NCBI RefSeq assembly: GCF_014196195.1
Contig: NZ_JACIDF010000006.1
Location: 172,749 to 236,748 of the forward strand
Source: Anoxybacteroides rupiense
GTDB lineage: Bacteria; Bacillota; Bacilli; Bacillales; Anoxybacillaceae
DNA length: 64,000 nt
Reading direction: 5' to 3'
The translations under genes and the position numbers were made by a program. The notes beneath the pieces are model-generated. The model worked only from the letters and a program-made list of their open reading frames with translations. It did not search any database and was not told the DNA's origin. How positions within the stretch are numbered: position 1 is the stretch's first letter; each line of letters begins with the position of its first letter. Positions 32,403-41,658 of the stretch are shown piece after piece.

Positions 32403-33479
32403 TTATAAGGTTAGTTGACGAATCACTTCTGACAAACGAAAGATGCCGTTTTCAAGTTCATCCAAGGATGCATAGGAATAAGAAAGCCGAAGATACTGGG
32501 TTGCATGATGATCGTAGACATTTCCCGGATTTAACAAAATTCCGTGCTCTAACGCTTTTTCAAAAAGCTTTCTGCTAGAAATCGGAGGTAATAAGCGCAG
32601 CCATAGATAAAAACCGCCCTTAGGAACAGACCATGTCGCAATGTCGAAAAAGTGCTTTTGTAACGAATTAATCATGACATCTCTGCGCACCTTCAATTCT
32701 GTTCTGACTTTTTCTAAATGTTGGTGATACAATCCACTTGATAGCCATTCCGCCGCAACCCATTGAGATAAGGAACTCGATCCATAATCCGTTTGCATTT
32801 TAATATCTGCTAGTCGTTCAATGACAGGCTTTGGTCCGACCATCCAGCCGATGCGCAAACCAGGACTCAATGTTTTCGATATGCTTCCTAAATATAAAAC
32901 AAGTCCATTGTTGTCGATAGCTTTTAAAGGAAGAGGCGGCGGTGAATCTATCCAGAGTTCTCGGTATACGTCATCTTCAATAATTGGCAGCTGCTCTTGT
33001 TCACATACGTCCATGAGTTCTCTTCGTCTCTCTTTAGACATCAATATACCTGTTGGATTATGGAAAGATGGAATCGTGTAAATCAGCGAAGCATTTTGTC
33101 TCTTTTTTTGCTGCGCAATCATTTTCGTTTGAATACCTTCTCCATCTAAAGGAAGCCCGAATAATCGCATGCCGGCGGATTGAAACACATGCAGAGAATA
33201 CAAATACGATGGCTTCTCAAGAAAGATGGTAGAACCCCGATGTAATAAACCTATTGAAATCAATTGCAATGCTTGTAGGGCCCCTGACACAATCAAGATA
33301 GAGGATGGAGAAGCCTCGATTCCGATCGTTTTTAAATATGTACTAAGTTGTTCTCTCAGAAAAAGCAATCCTTTCGGTTCTTCGTAACCAAGCGAATCTA
33401 TGCGGTCCGATACCCGATTCATGATTTGTTTCATCATCTCACGCGGAAATAGATCAGGAGAAAGCTCTCCTGTCCCCAA
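32403..33479 (-). pseudogene. MocR/GntR-type aminotransferase-domain protein lacking its HTH (N-truncated)
   Basis: 358 codons of an intact PLP fold-type I aminotransferase domain: GTGELSPDLFP, GALQALQLI, PSFHNPTG, EDDVYRELW, the PLP-lysine motif SISKTLSPGLRIGW and GGFYLWLR. The opening sequence (NIIRLGTGELSPDLFPRE) is what follows the HTH-linker in MocR proteins, which are about 470 aa. Upstream the frame runs only about 20 codons (ILKKAEFAPN) to TAA, with no start or ribosome site, and no wHTH is seen in any frame. Most likely a decayed regulator; a free aminotransferase using TTG 33479 is possible but lacks a ribosome site. Confidence 0.7.
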
Positions 33480-33613
33480 TCGAATGATGTTAGGAGCAAA
33501 TTCTGCTTTTTTTAGAATAACAGCTGCTTATATTATCAACAAATACAGATGTTTTGTATATGGAAAGCATGAAATGATGAAAATCTTCTTGTAAAACATC
33601 GTTTAGGACAGGG

Positions 33614-33663
33614 AACGTTGTTCAACGTTATTTTCTTGACTTAAAAAATTTCCGATGTACAAT
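33614..33663 (+). promoter_or_regulatory. mntH promoter with upstream palindrome
   Basis: TTGACT (33636-33641), 16 bp, TACAAT (33658-33663). Just upstream is AACGTTG-TT-CAACGTT (33614-33629). A further AGCAAA / TTTGCT inverted pair spans about 33762-33790. I do not see a clear MntR box. Confidence 0.55.
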
Positions 33664-33833
33664 TTATCTAGTTAACGTTTCTTTTCTCTTTACATATATT
33701 AGAAGATCGAACGAATCTTTTTTCACTCTGACGAAGGCCGTTAAAGTCGGTCTGTTTTATTAGCAAATTTTTTTGCAATAAAAGTTTGCTCTGTACAAAA
33801 TATTTAGTGAACACCAATCATGAGGTGGCCATT

Positions 33834-35189
33834 ATGAATAAAAATCATAAAAAACTGCCGACTGCAGTTGAAACTGGATGGAGAAAGCAACGAACACAAC
33901 CAACGTTGCCTGAAGTCTATCGAAGTTTGCGCATTCCCAAAACGGGATCTTGGTTCAAAAAGTTTCTTGCGTTTGCCGGGCCAGGGTATTTAGTGGCCGT
34001 GGGATATATGGATCCTGGAAACTGGGCGACCGATATTGCCGGGGGCTCGCAGTTTGGATACACGCTTCTTTCCGTCATTTTACTTTCTAATTTAATGGCA
34101 ATCTTGCTTCAAGCCTTAGCCGGGAAGCTTGGAATTGTAACAGGAAGAGATTTAGCACAAGCCTGCCGCGATCATTATAGCAAACCTGCTGCGATCGTAT
34201 TGTGGATATTATGCGAGTTGGCTATTGCGGCATGCGATCTAGCAGAGGTCATCGGTTCAGCCATCGCGCTGAATTTATTGTTTGGTCTTCCATTAATATA
34301 TGGAGTCCTGATCACCGCCGTGGATGTACTGGTCGTACTGATTTTGCAAAATAAAGGGTTTCGTTATATCGAAACATTGGTGATCGTTTTAATTGGAACG
34401 ATTGGCGCTTGCTTTGCAACAGAAATCTTTCTTTCCAAGCCGGATGTCAGCGGTATATTGAAGGGATTTGTTCCAAGTACCGAAATCGTCCACAATCCAT
34501 CGATGCTTTATATCGCAATTGGTATTTTAGGTGCGACCGTCATGCCGCATAATCTATATTTACATTCTTCCATTGTACAAACGCGCCAATATGAGCAAAC
34601 ACATGCAGGAAAACGGCAAGCCATTCAATATGCTAAATGGGATTCGACCATTGCCTTGTTTTTTGCTTTATTTATTAATGCCGCCATTCTCATTGTTTCA
34701 GCTGCTACCTTTCATCAAGCAGGAATGAAAGAGGTGGCAGAAATCAGTGATGCTTATCATTTGCTTGCGCCGCTGCTCGGAACGACGATGGGAAGCATTT
34801 TGTTTGGAGTTGCTTTGTTAGCTTCTGGACAAAACTCGACATTAACAGGAACGTTAGCGGGACAAATTGTGATGGAAGGCTTTCTCAACATTCGTCTTCC
34901 TGGTTGGTTAAGAAGACTTATTACCCGATTGATCGCGATTATCCCAGCTGTGATCGTTACAGCTCTTTATGGTGAAAGCGGAACGGCTCAATTGCTTATT
35001 TTCAGTCAAGTGATTCTCTCTTTGCAGCTTTCTTTTGCCGTTGTCCCTCTTGTCCAATTTACAAGCGATAACAAGAAAATGGGGGAATTTGCAAACCCAT
35101 TATGGCTCAAGGCTCTTGCTTGGGCCGTAGCGATCATCATTATCGGCTTAAACGGATACTTGCTGTTTCAAACGTTCTTTGGAGCGTAA
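33834..35189 (+). CDS. mntH: Nramp-family Mn2+/divalent metal transporter
   Basis: 451 aa from ATG 33834 (GAGGTGG upstream; a longer frame begins at 33786 without a ribosome site). Seen: about eleven helices; metal-site motif DPGNW in helix 1 ([13 protein letters not shown]) and the helix-6 motif [10 protein letters not shown]. Known: MntH imports Mn2+ (also Fe2+) with protons at the cytoplasmic membrane, and is usually repressed by MntR when Mn is plentiful. Monocistronic, with a good promoter 170 bp upstream and a long leader. Confidence 0.93.
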   Translation: MNKNHKKLPTAVETGWRKQRTQPTLPEVYRSLRIPKTGSWFKKFLAFAGPGYLVAVGYMDPGNWATDIAGGSQFGYTLLSVILLSNLMAILLQALAGKLGIVTGRDLAQACRDHYSKPAAIVLWILCELAIAACDLAEVIGSAIALNLLFGLPLIYGVLITAVDVLVVLILQNKGFRYIETLVIVLIGTIGACFATEIFLSKPDVSGILKGFVPSTEIVHNPSMLYIAIGILGATVMPHNLYLHSSIVQTRQYEQTHAGKRQAIQYAKWDSTIALFFALFINAAILIVSAATFHQAGMKEVAEISDAYHLLAPLLGTTMGSILFGVALLASGQNSTLTGTLAGQIVMEGFLNIRLPGWLRRLITRLIAIIPAVIVTALYGESGTAQLLIFSQVILSLQLSFAVVPLVQFTSDNKKMGEFANPLWLKALAWAVAIIIIGLNGYLLFQTFFGA

Positions 35190-35665
35190 CTCACGTACAC
35201 AAAGCGATGGAACAGGGAGTTTTCCATCATGGCTGCGATGAGACTATCACAAGAATAAGGTTTGCAAAAACAGGGAACCCCTTTCTCTATTGTTCCATTT
35301 ATCGATGAAAAGCCGAAAACGTGCAGCTGCACAGTTGATCGGCTTTTCATCATGTAATGCAACTTTGAACCCTGTTTGAAGTCGAATGATAGAGGCAAAC
35401 TGGTGATGTGTGATCATTTGAGAGTGAATGTTTAGCCTTTTTCGCTTGACACATTCTCATGTTCCTTGATACAAAATAACGGATATGAAATGTGGAAAAG
35501 CGCTTTGGCGGTTGAAGCGGGAAAAGATTCCAGTAGTCGGACGCTATTGAGAAGAAAGCAGTGGCTAATGCAAAGTAGAAGCTGATTTTATGCTCCGTTT
35601 GTGTTTTACGGCACCATTCGTTTGCAAGAGTCCGCACAGAGAACCGTTCAATAGGCGGAATGAAA
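35190..35665. other. Gap with a terminator and a doubtful minus-strand frame
   Basis: The first part holds the mntH terminator. A 111-codon minus-strand frame (35350-35685) overlaps it, lacks a ribosome site and has no recognisable domain, so it is not called. Nothing else is seen. Confidence 0.4.
35304..35351 (+). terminator. Terminator of mntH
   Basis: GATGAAAAGCCGA / TCGGCTTTTCATC 13-bp stem whose loop contains the perfect palindrome GTGCAGCTGCAC. Confidence 0.85.
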
Positions 35666-35959
35666 TTAGTATATGTTGAGGACATTTTTGACTCGCTTTA
35701 TTTCTTTTTTGTTTTCAAACAACTCTTCCACGAGAATTTTTTGCCCGTTCGCTACATCAGTCAGCTGTTTATCCATCTGGACAATCTTTTGCTCAACTTG
35801 GCTGAGCCGCTCATTGATTTCCGTCAGCTGATGATTTGTTTGTTCAAACCGTTGATCCATTTGTTCAAACCGTTGATTGGTTTCTTCCGCATGATTTTTT
35901 AGCTGCTCCGCCAGCTCTTTAATCGCTTGCAAAATCATTTCATTTGTAATTTCCGCCAT
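35666..35959 (-). CDS. Small coiled-coil protein with heptad repeats
   Basis: 97 aa from ATG 35959 (AAAGGAG upstream). Seen: nearly the whole middle is an unbroken heptad series: NQRFEQM, DQRFEQT, NHQLTEI, NERLSQV, EQKIVQM, DKQLTDV, followed by a Lys/Glu-rich helix. The first two heptads have an 18-bp direct DNA repeat with a 21-bp period (35839-35877), pointing to growth by slippage. Such short coiled coils often mediate oligomerisation. No family function is recognised. Likely cytosolic and expressed alone. Confidence 0.65.
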   Translation of the reverse strand: MAEITNEMILQAIKELAEQLKNHAEETNQRFEQMDQRFEQTNHQLTEINERLSQVEQKIVQMDKQLTDVANGQKILVEELFENKKEIKRVKNVLNIY

Positions 35960-36280
35960 GAATATGCTCCTTTCTTCGTTTTCAGTATCTTGATTATTAT
36001 AACATATTCCCGTCATTTCAACATGAATCTATTGACATGACAATCAGGCGATCAATGGTGTCTCTCATAGGCTTATTGCGTCTTAACAATTTAACTAGCT
36101 TAAGAATCCCAGATAAACTCAGCAAACATCCAGCCAGTACCGTTTCAAATCCGGAAACGGACAAATTAGTTCGATCTGATTGGTGAATTTGCGGGGTGTA
36201 TGCTGGAATCGATCCTCCTGATGATGGAAGAACATCACTCTTCGTTTATGTATAAGAGAGCCCGTTTGGATATACAACAT

Positions 36281-36309
36281 TTGACAATGATTAAGATATT
36301 GTTTAAAAT
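36281..36309 (+). promoter_or_regulatory. Promoter of the Vga-like ABC-F gene
   Basis: TTGACA (36281-36286), exactly 17 bp, TAAAAT (36304-36309). The predicted start near 36316 leaves a leader of about 278 nt. Confidence 0.8.
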
Positions 36310-36315
36310 CAAGGT

Positions 36316-36593
36316 GAATCAATACGAACGGAAGGGTGAATCGACGAACATGAAGTGCTAATCCTATTTTGAAAAGACGTTAATTGAAGGCATTCTTTAG
36401 CGGAAGACGATTTCTGTTTTCTTTGTGTTGCCTTCAGTTAAAGTTTTCAGAATAGGATTGCATTTCTATCGTTTGTTGCACCCATATAGAGTGTGCCTCT
36501 TTTTGGTGTCTGACGATGTCTATGCCTCCTATTCTGGAAACGGATAGGGGGCCTTTTTGTCCCCACAAAACACAGAAAAATGGGGATGATGAT
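36316..36593 (+). promoter_or_regulatory. Attenuator-type 5' leader of the ABC-F gene
   Basis: In order: a three-codon frame ATG-AAG-TGC-TAA (36350-36361); a long inverted repeat whose left arm starts on that stop codon (36360-36392) and pairs with 36429-36459; a GCACCC/GTGTGC hairpin followed by CTCTTTTT (36477-36505); and an intrinsic terminator (36524-36558) 36 nt before the start codon. This matches the logic of ribosome-mediated attenuation known for several antibiotic-resistance ABC-F genes. Confidence 0.65.
36524..36558 (+). terminator. Leader terminator (attenuator) before ABC-F gene
   Basis: GCCTCCTAT / ATAGGGGGC 9-bp stem with one G-U pair, 11-nt loop, then CCTTTTTG. Confidence 0.75.
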
Positions 36594-38177
36594 ATGATTC
36601 TTTTAGAAGCATTGAATGTGAAGCACTATGTAAAAGACCGATTATTGTTTGAGATCGAACGATTAGCCATTTATGAAAATGACCGAATTGGCTTAGTTGG
36701 CAAGAATGGCAGCGGAAAAACGACATTGTTGAACATATTAGCGAAAAAGATTTCTCCAGAACAAGGGAGCGTGTTATGTCGCGCTCAATGCGGGCTTTTG
36801 CCGCAGCTCAAAAGAATCGATGCGATCAAAAGCGGGGGAGAAGTCACACAGTCATACATGAATGCCCTCTTTTCAAAAGCGCCGAAGCTCTTATTGGCGG
36901 ATGAACCAACAACCCATCTGGATCGAGAGCATATTGAATGGCTGGAAAAGAAACTAAGCCAATGGAAGGGAGCTTTTGTCATTGTATCCCATGATCGGGC
37001 ATTTCTTGATGCCCTTTGCACAACCATTTGGGAAATGGACGAAGGAAAGATCAAAGAGTATAAAGGCAATTACAGCGATTACTTAGAACAAAAAGAGTTG
37101 GAACGCCGCAGACAGCAATCCGCTTATGAACAGTATGAAAAAAAGAAACAAGCGTTAGAGAGAGCATTGGAATTAAAAAAACAAAAAGCAGAAAGAGCAA
37201 CAAAAGCTCCCAAAAAGGTGAGCCGGTCAGAAGCAAACATCATGGGTGCCAAACCATATTTTGCCAAAAAACAAAAGAAGCTGCAAAAAACAGCCAAAGC
37301 GATGGAGACCCGATTAGAAAAACTGGAAAAAGTGGAAAAAATAAAGGAAACGGCTCCCATCAACATGAGTTTGCCTCATGAAGACACTTTTCAAGATCGC
37401 ATCATCATTCGCGTTGAGGAGGTTACGGGTGTCATTGGCCAACGTGTTTTATGGGAAAAAACTAGTTTTCATGTACGCGGCGGAGATAAACTGGCAGTGA
37501 TCGGTCCGAATGGGAGCGGAAAAACGACACTTCTAAAAAAAATGATTCATCGGGATGACGGGATTGTCATTTCGCCAATCGTGAAAATCGGATATTTTAG
37601 TCAAAACTTAGATATTTTAGAGGTTGAGAAGTCGATTTTAGAGAATGTACAATCCACTTCCAAACAAGAGGAAACGCTGATTCGTACCATTCTTGCAAGA
37701 TTGCATTTTTTCAGAGATGATGTGTATAAGCCAGTAGAAATTTTAAGTGGCGGCGAACGGGTAAAAGTAGCGCTGGCCAAATTATTTGTCAGTGATGTGA
37801 ATACACTCATTTTAGATGAACCGACGAATTTTCTCGATATTGAAGCAGCTCGTGCATTGGAATCGCTGTTACAAGAATATAAAGGAACCGTCATCTTCGC
37901 CTCGCACGACCGCCGATTCATTGAAAATGTCGCGACAAAAATGCTGGTCATCCAGGACAAAGTCATTCAATGGTTTGATGGCACCTATCAACAATATGAA
38001 CAACATGTCCGTCAAAAAGATCGCCATGCGGATACGCAAGCAGATCAACGGCTCTTACTTGAAACGAAAATGTCAGAGGTGCTCAGCCGACTAAGTATGG
38101 AGCCAAGTGAAGAACTCGAGAAGGAATTTCAGTTGCTTTTAGAGAAAAAACGGAAGTTGGATAAGGGAATCAACTAA
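36594..38177 (+). CDS. Vga-type ABC-F ribosome protection protein
   Basis: 527 aa from ATG 36594; the longer open frame from 36516 crosses the leader terminator. Seen: two ABC domains, with Walker A GKNGSGKT (about 36-43) and GPNGSGKTT in the second; Walker B LLLADEPTTHLD and LILDEPTNFLD; signature degenerate in the first (KSGGE) and normal LSGGERV in the second; no transmembrane helices. Between them a basic linker with NIMGAKPYFAKKQKKLQKTAK closely follows staphylococcal Vga(A), as does the LLLETKMSEVLSRLS tail. Known: Vga proteins rescue ribosomes from lincosamides, pleuromutilins and streptogramin A. Cytosolic. Whether this homologue confers resistance is unproven. Confidence 0.88.
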   Translation: MILLEALNVKHYVKDRLLFEIERLAIYENDRIGLVGKNGSGKTTLLNILAKKISPEQGSVLCRAQCGLLPQLKRIDAIKSGGEVTQSYMNALFSKAPKLLLADEPTTHLDREHIEWLEKKLSQWKGAFVIVSHDRAFLDALCTTIWEMDEGKIKEYKGNYSDYLEQKELERRRQQSAYEQYEKKKQALERALELKKQKAERATKAPKKVSRSEANIMGAKPYFAKKQKKLQKTAKAMETRLEKLEKVEKIKETAPINMSLPHEDTFQDRIIIRVEEVTGVIGQRVLWEKTSFHVRGGDKLAVIGPNGSGKTTLLKKMIHRDDGIVISPIVKIGYFSQNLDILEVEKSILENVQSTSKQEETLIRTILARLHFFRDDVYKPVEILSGGERVKVALAKLFVSDVNTLILDEPTNFLDIEAARALESLLQEYKGTVIFASHDRRFIENVATKMLVIQDKVIQWFDGTYQQYEQHVRQKDRHADTQADQRLLLETKMSEVLSRLSMEPSEELEKEFQLLLEKKRKLDKGIN

Positions 38178-38247
38178 TTGATCACTCATCGACGAATAGG
38201 TGGAAGAGCGCGTTATCGTTATAAAGGATCTGCGAATTTGCATGAGG

Positions 38248-38278
38248 AAAGGAGCTTGGTGATTCCAAGCTCCTTTTT
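38248..38278 (+). terminator. Terminator of the ABC-F gene
   Basis: AAAGGAGCTTGG / CCAAGCTCCTTTTT stem with a 5-nt loop. Confidence 0.9.
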
Positions 38279-38289
38279 GTAAATGGGCG

Positions 38290-38729
38290 TGCTTGGCACT
38301 CTATCGCGTCTGAAACCAGGTAGGTATGAAACCCCCTAAGTTGTTGCTCATTCTGGCAGTAGTGGAGACACAATGAGGGGTCGTTAAACCGGTAATCACC
38401 ACATGATTGATATCGTGATCTTTTAAGTACTGTTCCGGCTTTGTCCCTATAAAGGCGCTGTTCCCGTTTTTTTGAATGATCACTCTTCGTCTCTCGGCTT
38501 GACAATCTCCTTAAATAAGACCCCATTGCCGTTGGCCCATAGGGGAGAATCAGGAATGAGTAGATAGATGCTAGACGTGTATAATAGGCCATTTTCGTTC
38601 TCTCCATATTTGGAGTAGACGGTAGAGGTTTTTCACGGCATCTGGATTATTACGTTCTCCCCATTTTTTATTCTCAAAGCCTTGTTGTACATCAATAATC
38701 ATGAGGGTTAATTTGTTGCTTTGCTTCAT
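38290..38729 (-). pseudogene. Isochorismatase-family cysteine hydrolase, multiply frameshifted
   Basis: Starts well at ATG 38729 (AAGGAAG upstream): KLTLMIIDVQQGF with the catalytic Asp, RNNPDAV, WPIIHV. It then breaks at TAG, resumes in a second frame (PDSPLWANGNGVLFKEIVKPRDEE), breaks again, resumes in a third (KNGNSAFIGT...VVITGLTTPHCVSTTARMS with catalytic Cys), and again for GFHTYLVSDA. At least three frame changes mark a true pseudogene, unlike the single-shift genes elsewhere. Its start overlaps the end of the AhpD-like gene, so they once formed an operon. The intact family hydrolyses amides or isochorismate. Confidence 0.85.
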
Positions 38730-39159
38730 TTTTATCTTCCTTCATTTTTTCATTTGGCTGTAAGTTCATCATGGCACCAAAATATTGCGAGGCGGTTGTA
38801 AAACAAATAAATGCGCATAGTTCGCTAATTTCCGCATCGCTAAATTCATTTTTTAAAACGGAAAAAAGGGAGTCTTCAATTTGCCCTTGTTGTTTGACAA
38901 ACACCTCCGCAAACCCGACGGCTAGTGATGTTTTTTCATCAAACAAATGCGGTTCCGGCTTTCCTTTTGCTTTGCAGTATTCACAACCATTGTTTTGAGC
39001 AAGCATGCGCCGCACTTGTTCTTTCAATTGGGACGAAAGAAGACCATCTTTTTCAAGTTCTTCGCCTAGCCGCCGCCATGCTTCTATAATGGTTGGATTG
39101 TGACCGAGCAATTGTTGAAATGGGGTTTCTCCATATAAGGAAAATGAAATTCTAGCCAT
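38692..39159 (-). CDS. AhpD-like / carboxymuconolactone decarboxylase family protein
   Basis: 155 aa from ATG 39159 (AAAGGA 8 bp upstream; longer frames lack a proper site). Seen: all-helical CMD fold with PFQQLLGHNPTIIEAW and the redox CxxC NNGCEYCKAKGK (about residues 57-68), as in alkylhydroperoxidase AhpD, then FSDAEISELCAFICFTTASQYFGA. Likely a thiol-based peroxidase or related enzyme in the cytosol. Divergent from an Lrp/AsnC regulator across 122 AT-rich bases, so probably controlled by it. Confidence 0.82.
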   Translation of the reverse strand: MARISFSLYGETPFQQLLGHNPTIIEAWRRLGEELEKDGLLSSQLKEQVRRMLAQNNGCEYCKAKGKPEPHLFDEKTSLAVGFAEVFVKQQGQIEDSLFSVLKNEFSDAEISELCAFICFTTASQYFGAMMNLQPNEKMKEDKNEAKQQINPHDY

Positions 39160-39281
39160 TGATTCCATCCTTTCTTTTTTCTTTATTTTAAAAGGTTTGA
39201 AGTGTAATTGGTATTTAATATAAAATAAATTTATTAGAAATATCATTCGTATGAAACAAAAAATAAAGGAAGGGTTTACAA

Positions 39282-39749
39282 ATGAAAATAGATGAGATTG
39301 ACTTACACATCCTTGCAGAGTTAAAGAAAAACTCCCGTTTGTCCATGAGAGAGTTAGGAAGGAAAGTCCGCTTATCGCCTCCTTCGGTTACCGAAAGAGT
39401 GAAAAGATTAGAGGAACATGGAGTGATTGAGGGATACACCATTCAAATCAATCGCAAAAAACTGGGATTTACGATCGACTGTATGATGGAAGTGACGATC
39501 AAAAACGGGGAATATAAGCGATTCAAAGAGTTTATTGAACAGTACCCAACCGCATTATCTTGTTATCGTATTGCCGGACGAGCATGCTATATGGTGATGT
39601 TGACGGTAAGTCGATTAGAGGAAATCGAAGAATTTATTAATGACGTTTCTGCCTTTGCCACCACTCTTACCCATATCATCTTCTCGGAAGTGAAAATAAA
39701 CAATCATTTAGAAGCACGCACTCCTTTACTGGATTCGGATGAGAAATAA
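39282..39749 (+). CDS. Lrp/AsnC-family transcriptional regulator
   Basis: 155 aa. Seen: N-terminal winged HTH IDEIDLHILAELKKNSRLSMRELGRKVRLSPPSVTERVKRLEEHGVI in its typical order (residues 3-50), then the RAM/effector domain with AGRACYMVML. ATG start behind AAGGAAGGG. Known: members bind amino acids and control nearby or distant genes. The divergent AhpD-like gene with the decayed cysteine hydrolase is the likely target; inference from layout. Confidence 0.9.
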   Translation: MKIDEIDLHILAELKKNSRLSMRELGRKVRLSPPSVTERVKRLEEHGVIEGYTIQINRKKLGFTIDCMMEVTIKNGEYKRFKEFIEQYPTALSCYRIAGRACYMVMLTVSRLEEIEEFINDVSAFATTLTHIIFSEVKINNHLEARTPLLDSDEK

Positions 39750-39857
39750 GATATAATTAGATTGAATTACATTCCTGAATGTTAAATGTCTTTTATATTT
39801 GAACGGTGAATGTCTAGAGAAAAAGGGGTTCAAACACGCTTTCATCAAAGTTGGCCG

Positions 39858-39945
39858 CGCTCACTAACGTTTTTCATCGAGAAACCTCCCGTCTCTAGAC
39901 GAAGGATGATTCCTGATGATAAGAGGGGAGGCTTTCTCATGATTT
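39858..39945. repeat. Degenerate hairpin related to IS200/IS605-type ends (weak)
   Basis: GTTTTTCATCGAGAAACCTCCC is followed by GTCTCTAGAC and later GGGGAGGCTTTCTCATG, which pairs with the first arm. The ATC-GAGAA-C-CTCCC-CTCTA order is like the relics at 9096 and 59379, but the right end is unlike them. It might be a plain terminator of the Lrp gene. Confidence 0.3.
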
Positions 39946-39980
39946 AAGAGATGGATCTTTTAGAATATGAGAAAGCATTT

Positions 39981-40646
39981 TCAGTTTGTTGAGGATGAAT
40001 AAGTCAGGGAAAGGTCCGCTTTCATTTTATCGTTATGAATTTTTCCTTCATGTAAATATAAGATTCGATCCCCTAATTTTTTTGCTTCCTCATTATGGTG
40101 TGTTACGAGTATAATGGGAATCCTCCAATGTTTATGGATACGTAATAATTCCTCATGGCCTTTTAACCTTGTTTGTTCATCTAAAGCAGAAAAAGGTTCG
40201 TCTAAAAGCAAAGCATCCGGCTCGGTGGCGATGGCTCGAGCAATAGCGACCCGTTGTTTTTCACCACCTGAAATCTCAGATGGATAGCTGTCTCTAAGAT
40301 GATCAATTCGCAGCTCTTTCATTAATTCTTTTGCAAAGCTTTCGTTTTTCATACCATAAGCAATATTTTTCCAAACCGTCATATGCGGAAAAAGCGCGTA
40401 ATCCTGAAATACATAGCCAATATTTCTTTTTTGGATCGGAACAAACACCTTCTTATGTTGAAATAAAATCGTGTCATGGAGCTGGATGATTCCGGAAGTG
40501 GGCTTACTGATTCCAGCAATACAATTTAAGATGGTCGTTTTCCCAGATCCAGAAGGGCCAAAAAGGACAACAATCTCATTCGCTACCGAAAAGTTGACAT
40601 TTAATTCAAAATGGGAGAGTTGTTTTTGAATATCGACGACAAGCAT
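39981..40646 (-). CDS. ABC transporter ATPase, ModC-like
   Basis: 221 aa from ATG 40646 (AAAGGAG 7 bp upstream). Seen: Walker A FGPSGSGKTT, Q-loop GYVFQDYALFPHMTV, signature ISGGEKQRVAIARAIA, Walker B ALLLDEPFSALD, H-loop VTHHNEEAKKLGD. The molybdate-type C-terminal TOBE domain of full ModC (about 350 aa) is absent, so this is a short ATPase. It follows modB by 53 bp on the same strand and is the best candidate energiser of molybdate import. Confidence 0.85.
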   Translation of the reverse strand: MLVVDIQKQLSHFELNVNFSVANEIVVLFGPSGSGKTTILNCIAGISKPTSGIIQLHDTILFQHKKVFVPIQKRNIGYVFQDYALFPHMTVWKNIAYGMKNESFAKELMKELRIDHLRDSYPSEISGGEKQRVAIARAIATEPDALLLDEPFSALDEQTRLKGHEELLRIHKHWRIPIILVTHHNEEAKKLGDRILYLHEGKIHNDKMKADLSLTYSSSTN

Positions 40647-40699
40647 AAGAAAAACTCCTTTGCGCAATACCAATAAGGTTTCGGATTCACGTGCTGATT

Positions 40700-41374
40700 T
40701 TATTTGTGTATATGTTTCATCATGTTCTTTTTGCTCCACCAATTAAGCCATAAAATAGCACTAAAGCCAAGGCAAACGATCATTATCACCCAAAATTTTG
40801 CTGCCTCCATATTTCCTGACTCCACGGCAAAATAGATGGCGAGAGGAATGGTGTCGGTAACGTTCGGAATATAGCCTGCGATCATGAGGGTAGCGCCGAA
40901 TTCTCCTAACGCTCGGGCAAAGGATAAAACGAAGCCAGATAACAAACCCGGCCATGCAAGCGGAAAGGAGATCGTCCAAAATACCCTCCATTTAGAGGCT
41001 CCCATCGTATAAGCCGCATTTTCAATATTTTGGTCATACTGCTGGAACGCTGCAGCGGCACTTTGATACATTAAAGGGAAGGATACAACTACAGCTGCAA
41101 TCACTACACCATACCACGTGAAAACAATCTGAAAATCAAACCAATCAAGCAGTAATCGACCTATAAACCCGTTTTTACCGAATACATATAATAAACCAAA
41201 CCCCACAACGGTAGGGGGAAGCACAAGCGGCAATAAAATGACCGCTTCTATCATACTTTTTCCTTTAAAGGAACTACGGCTGATCAATCGCGCCAACACA
41301 ACCCCGGTAATAAAGACGATCAGCGTTGCAATGGTAGCTGTTTTTAACGAGAGTATAAGCGGAGAGTAATTCAT
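40700..41374 (-). CDS. modB: Molybdate ABC transporter permease
   Basis: 224 aa from ATG 41374; an ATG nine bases earlier sits on the ribosome site. Seen: five to six hydrophobic helices; LPLVLPPTVVGFGLLYVFG, the EAA loop AAYTMGASKWRVFWTISFPLAWPGLLSGFVLSFARALGEFGAT (continuous in order, typical of ModB), and GYIPNVTDTIPLAIYF. Known: ModB forms the membrane channel for molybdate or tungstate. Divergent from the YvgK-like regulator; modA lies beyond that gene on the opposite strand. Confidence 0.92.
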   Translation of the reverse strand: MNYSPLILSLKTATIATLIVFITGVVLARLISRSSFKGKSMIEAVILLPLVLPPTVVGFGLLYVFGKNGFIGRLLLDWFDFQIVFTWYGVVIAAVVVSFPLMYQSAAAAFQQYDQNIENAAYTMGASKWRVFWTISFPLAWPGLLSGFVLSFARALGEFGATLMIAGYIPNVTDTIPLAIYFAVESGNMEAAKFWVIMIVCLGFSAILWLNWWSKKNMMKHIHK

Positions 41375-41601
41375 GGTTTCCATTCACCTTTTAAATATTT
41401 CATGATTATCAGCTTCGGCGTAGAAGGAATGATATAATAAAACACAAGTTTGTTTCTGCTCTTTCCTTGGACAAGACCGCCAGCGTTCATTGTTCGGCCG
41501 CCAAGACAGGTCGAAATCAAACGGTCGCTTCATCGAAAAAGAGATACATGACAGATGATCTATATCATCAACTATAAATGATGGTATGGAGGTTATCAAT
41601 A

Positions 41602-41619
41602 TATTATATAAAATTAAAT
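41602..41619. promoter_or_regulatory. AT-rich candidate operator in modB/regulator divergent region
   Basis: Read on the minus strand it is ATTTAATTTTATATAAT, similar to ATTTAATTATATAAT at 42722-42736 upstream of modA. Both sit next to mod gene starts. Confidence 0.35.
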
Positions 41620-41658
41620 TTAATTACTTATAATCAAACTTTTCAATGGAGGAGTTAA

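Noticed and set aside
35350..35685. 111-codon minus-strand frame after mntH
   Set aside because: It overlaps the mntH terminator and the coiled-coil gene end, has no ribosome site and no domain.
36357..36461. Long inverted repeat as a MITE
   Set aside because: It has no target duplication or second copy, and its place between promoter, short frame and terminator fits an attenuator leader better.
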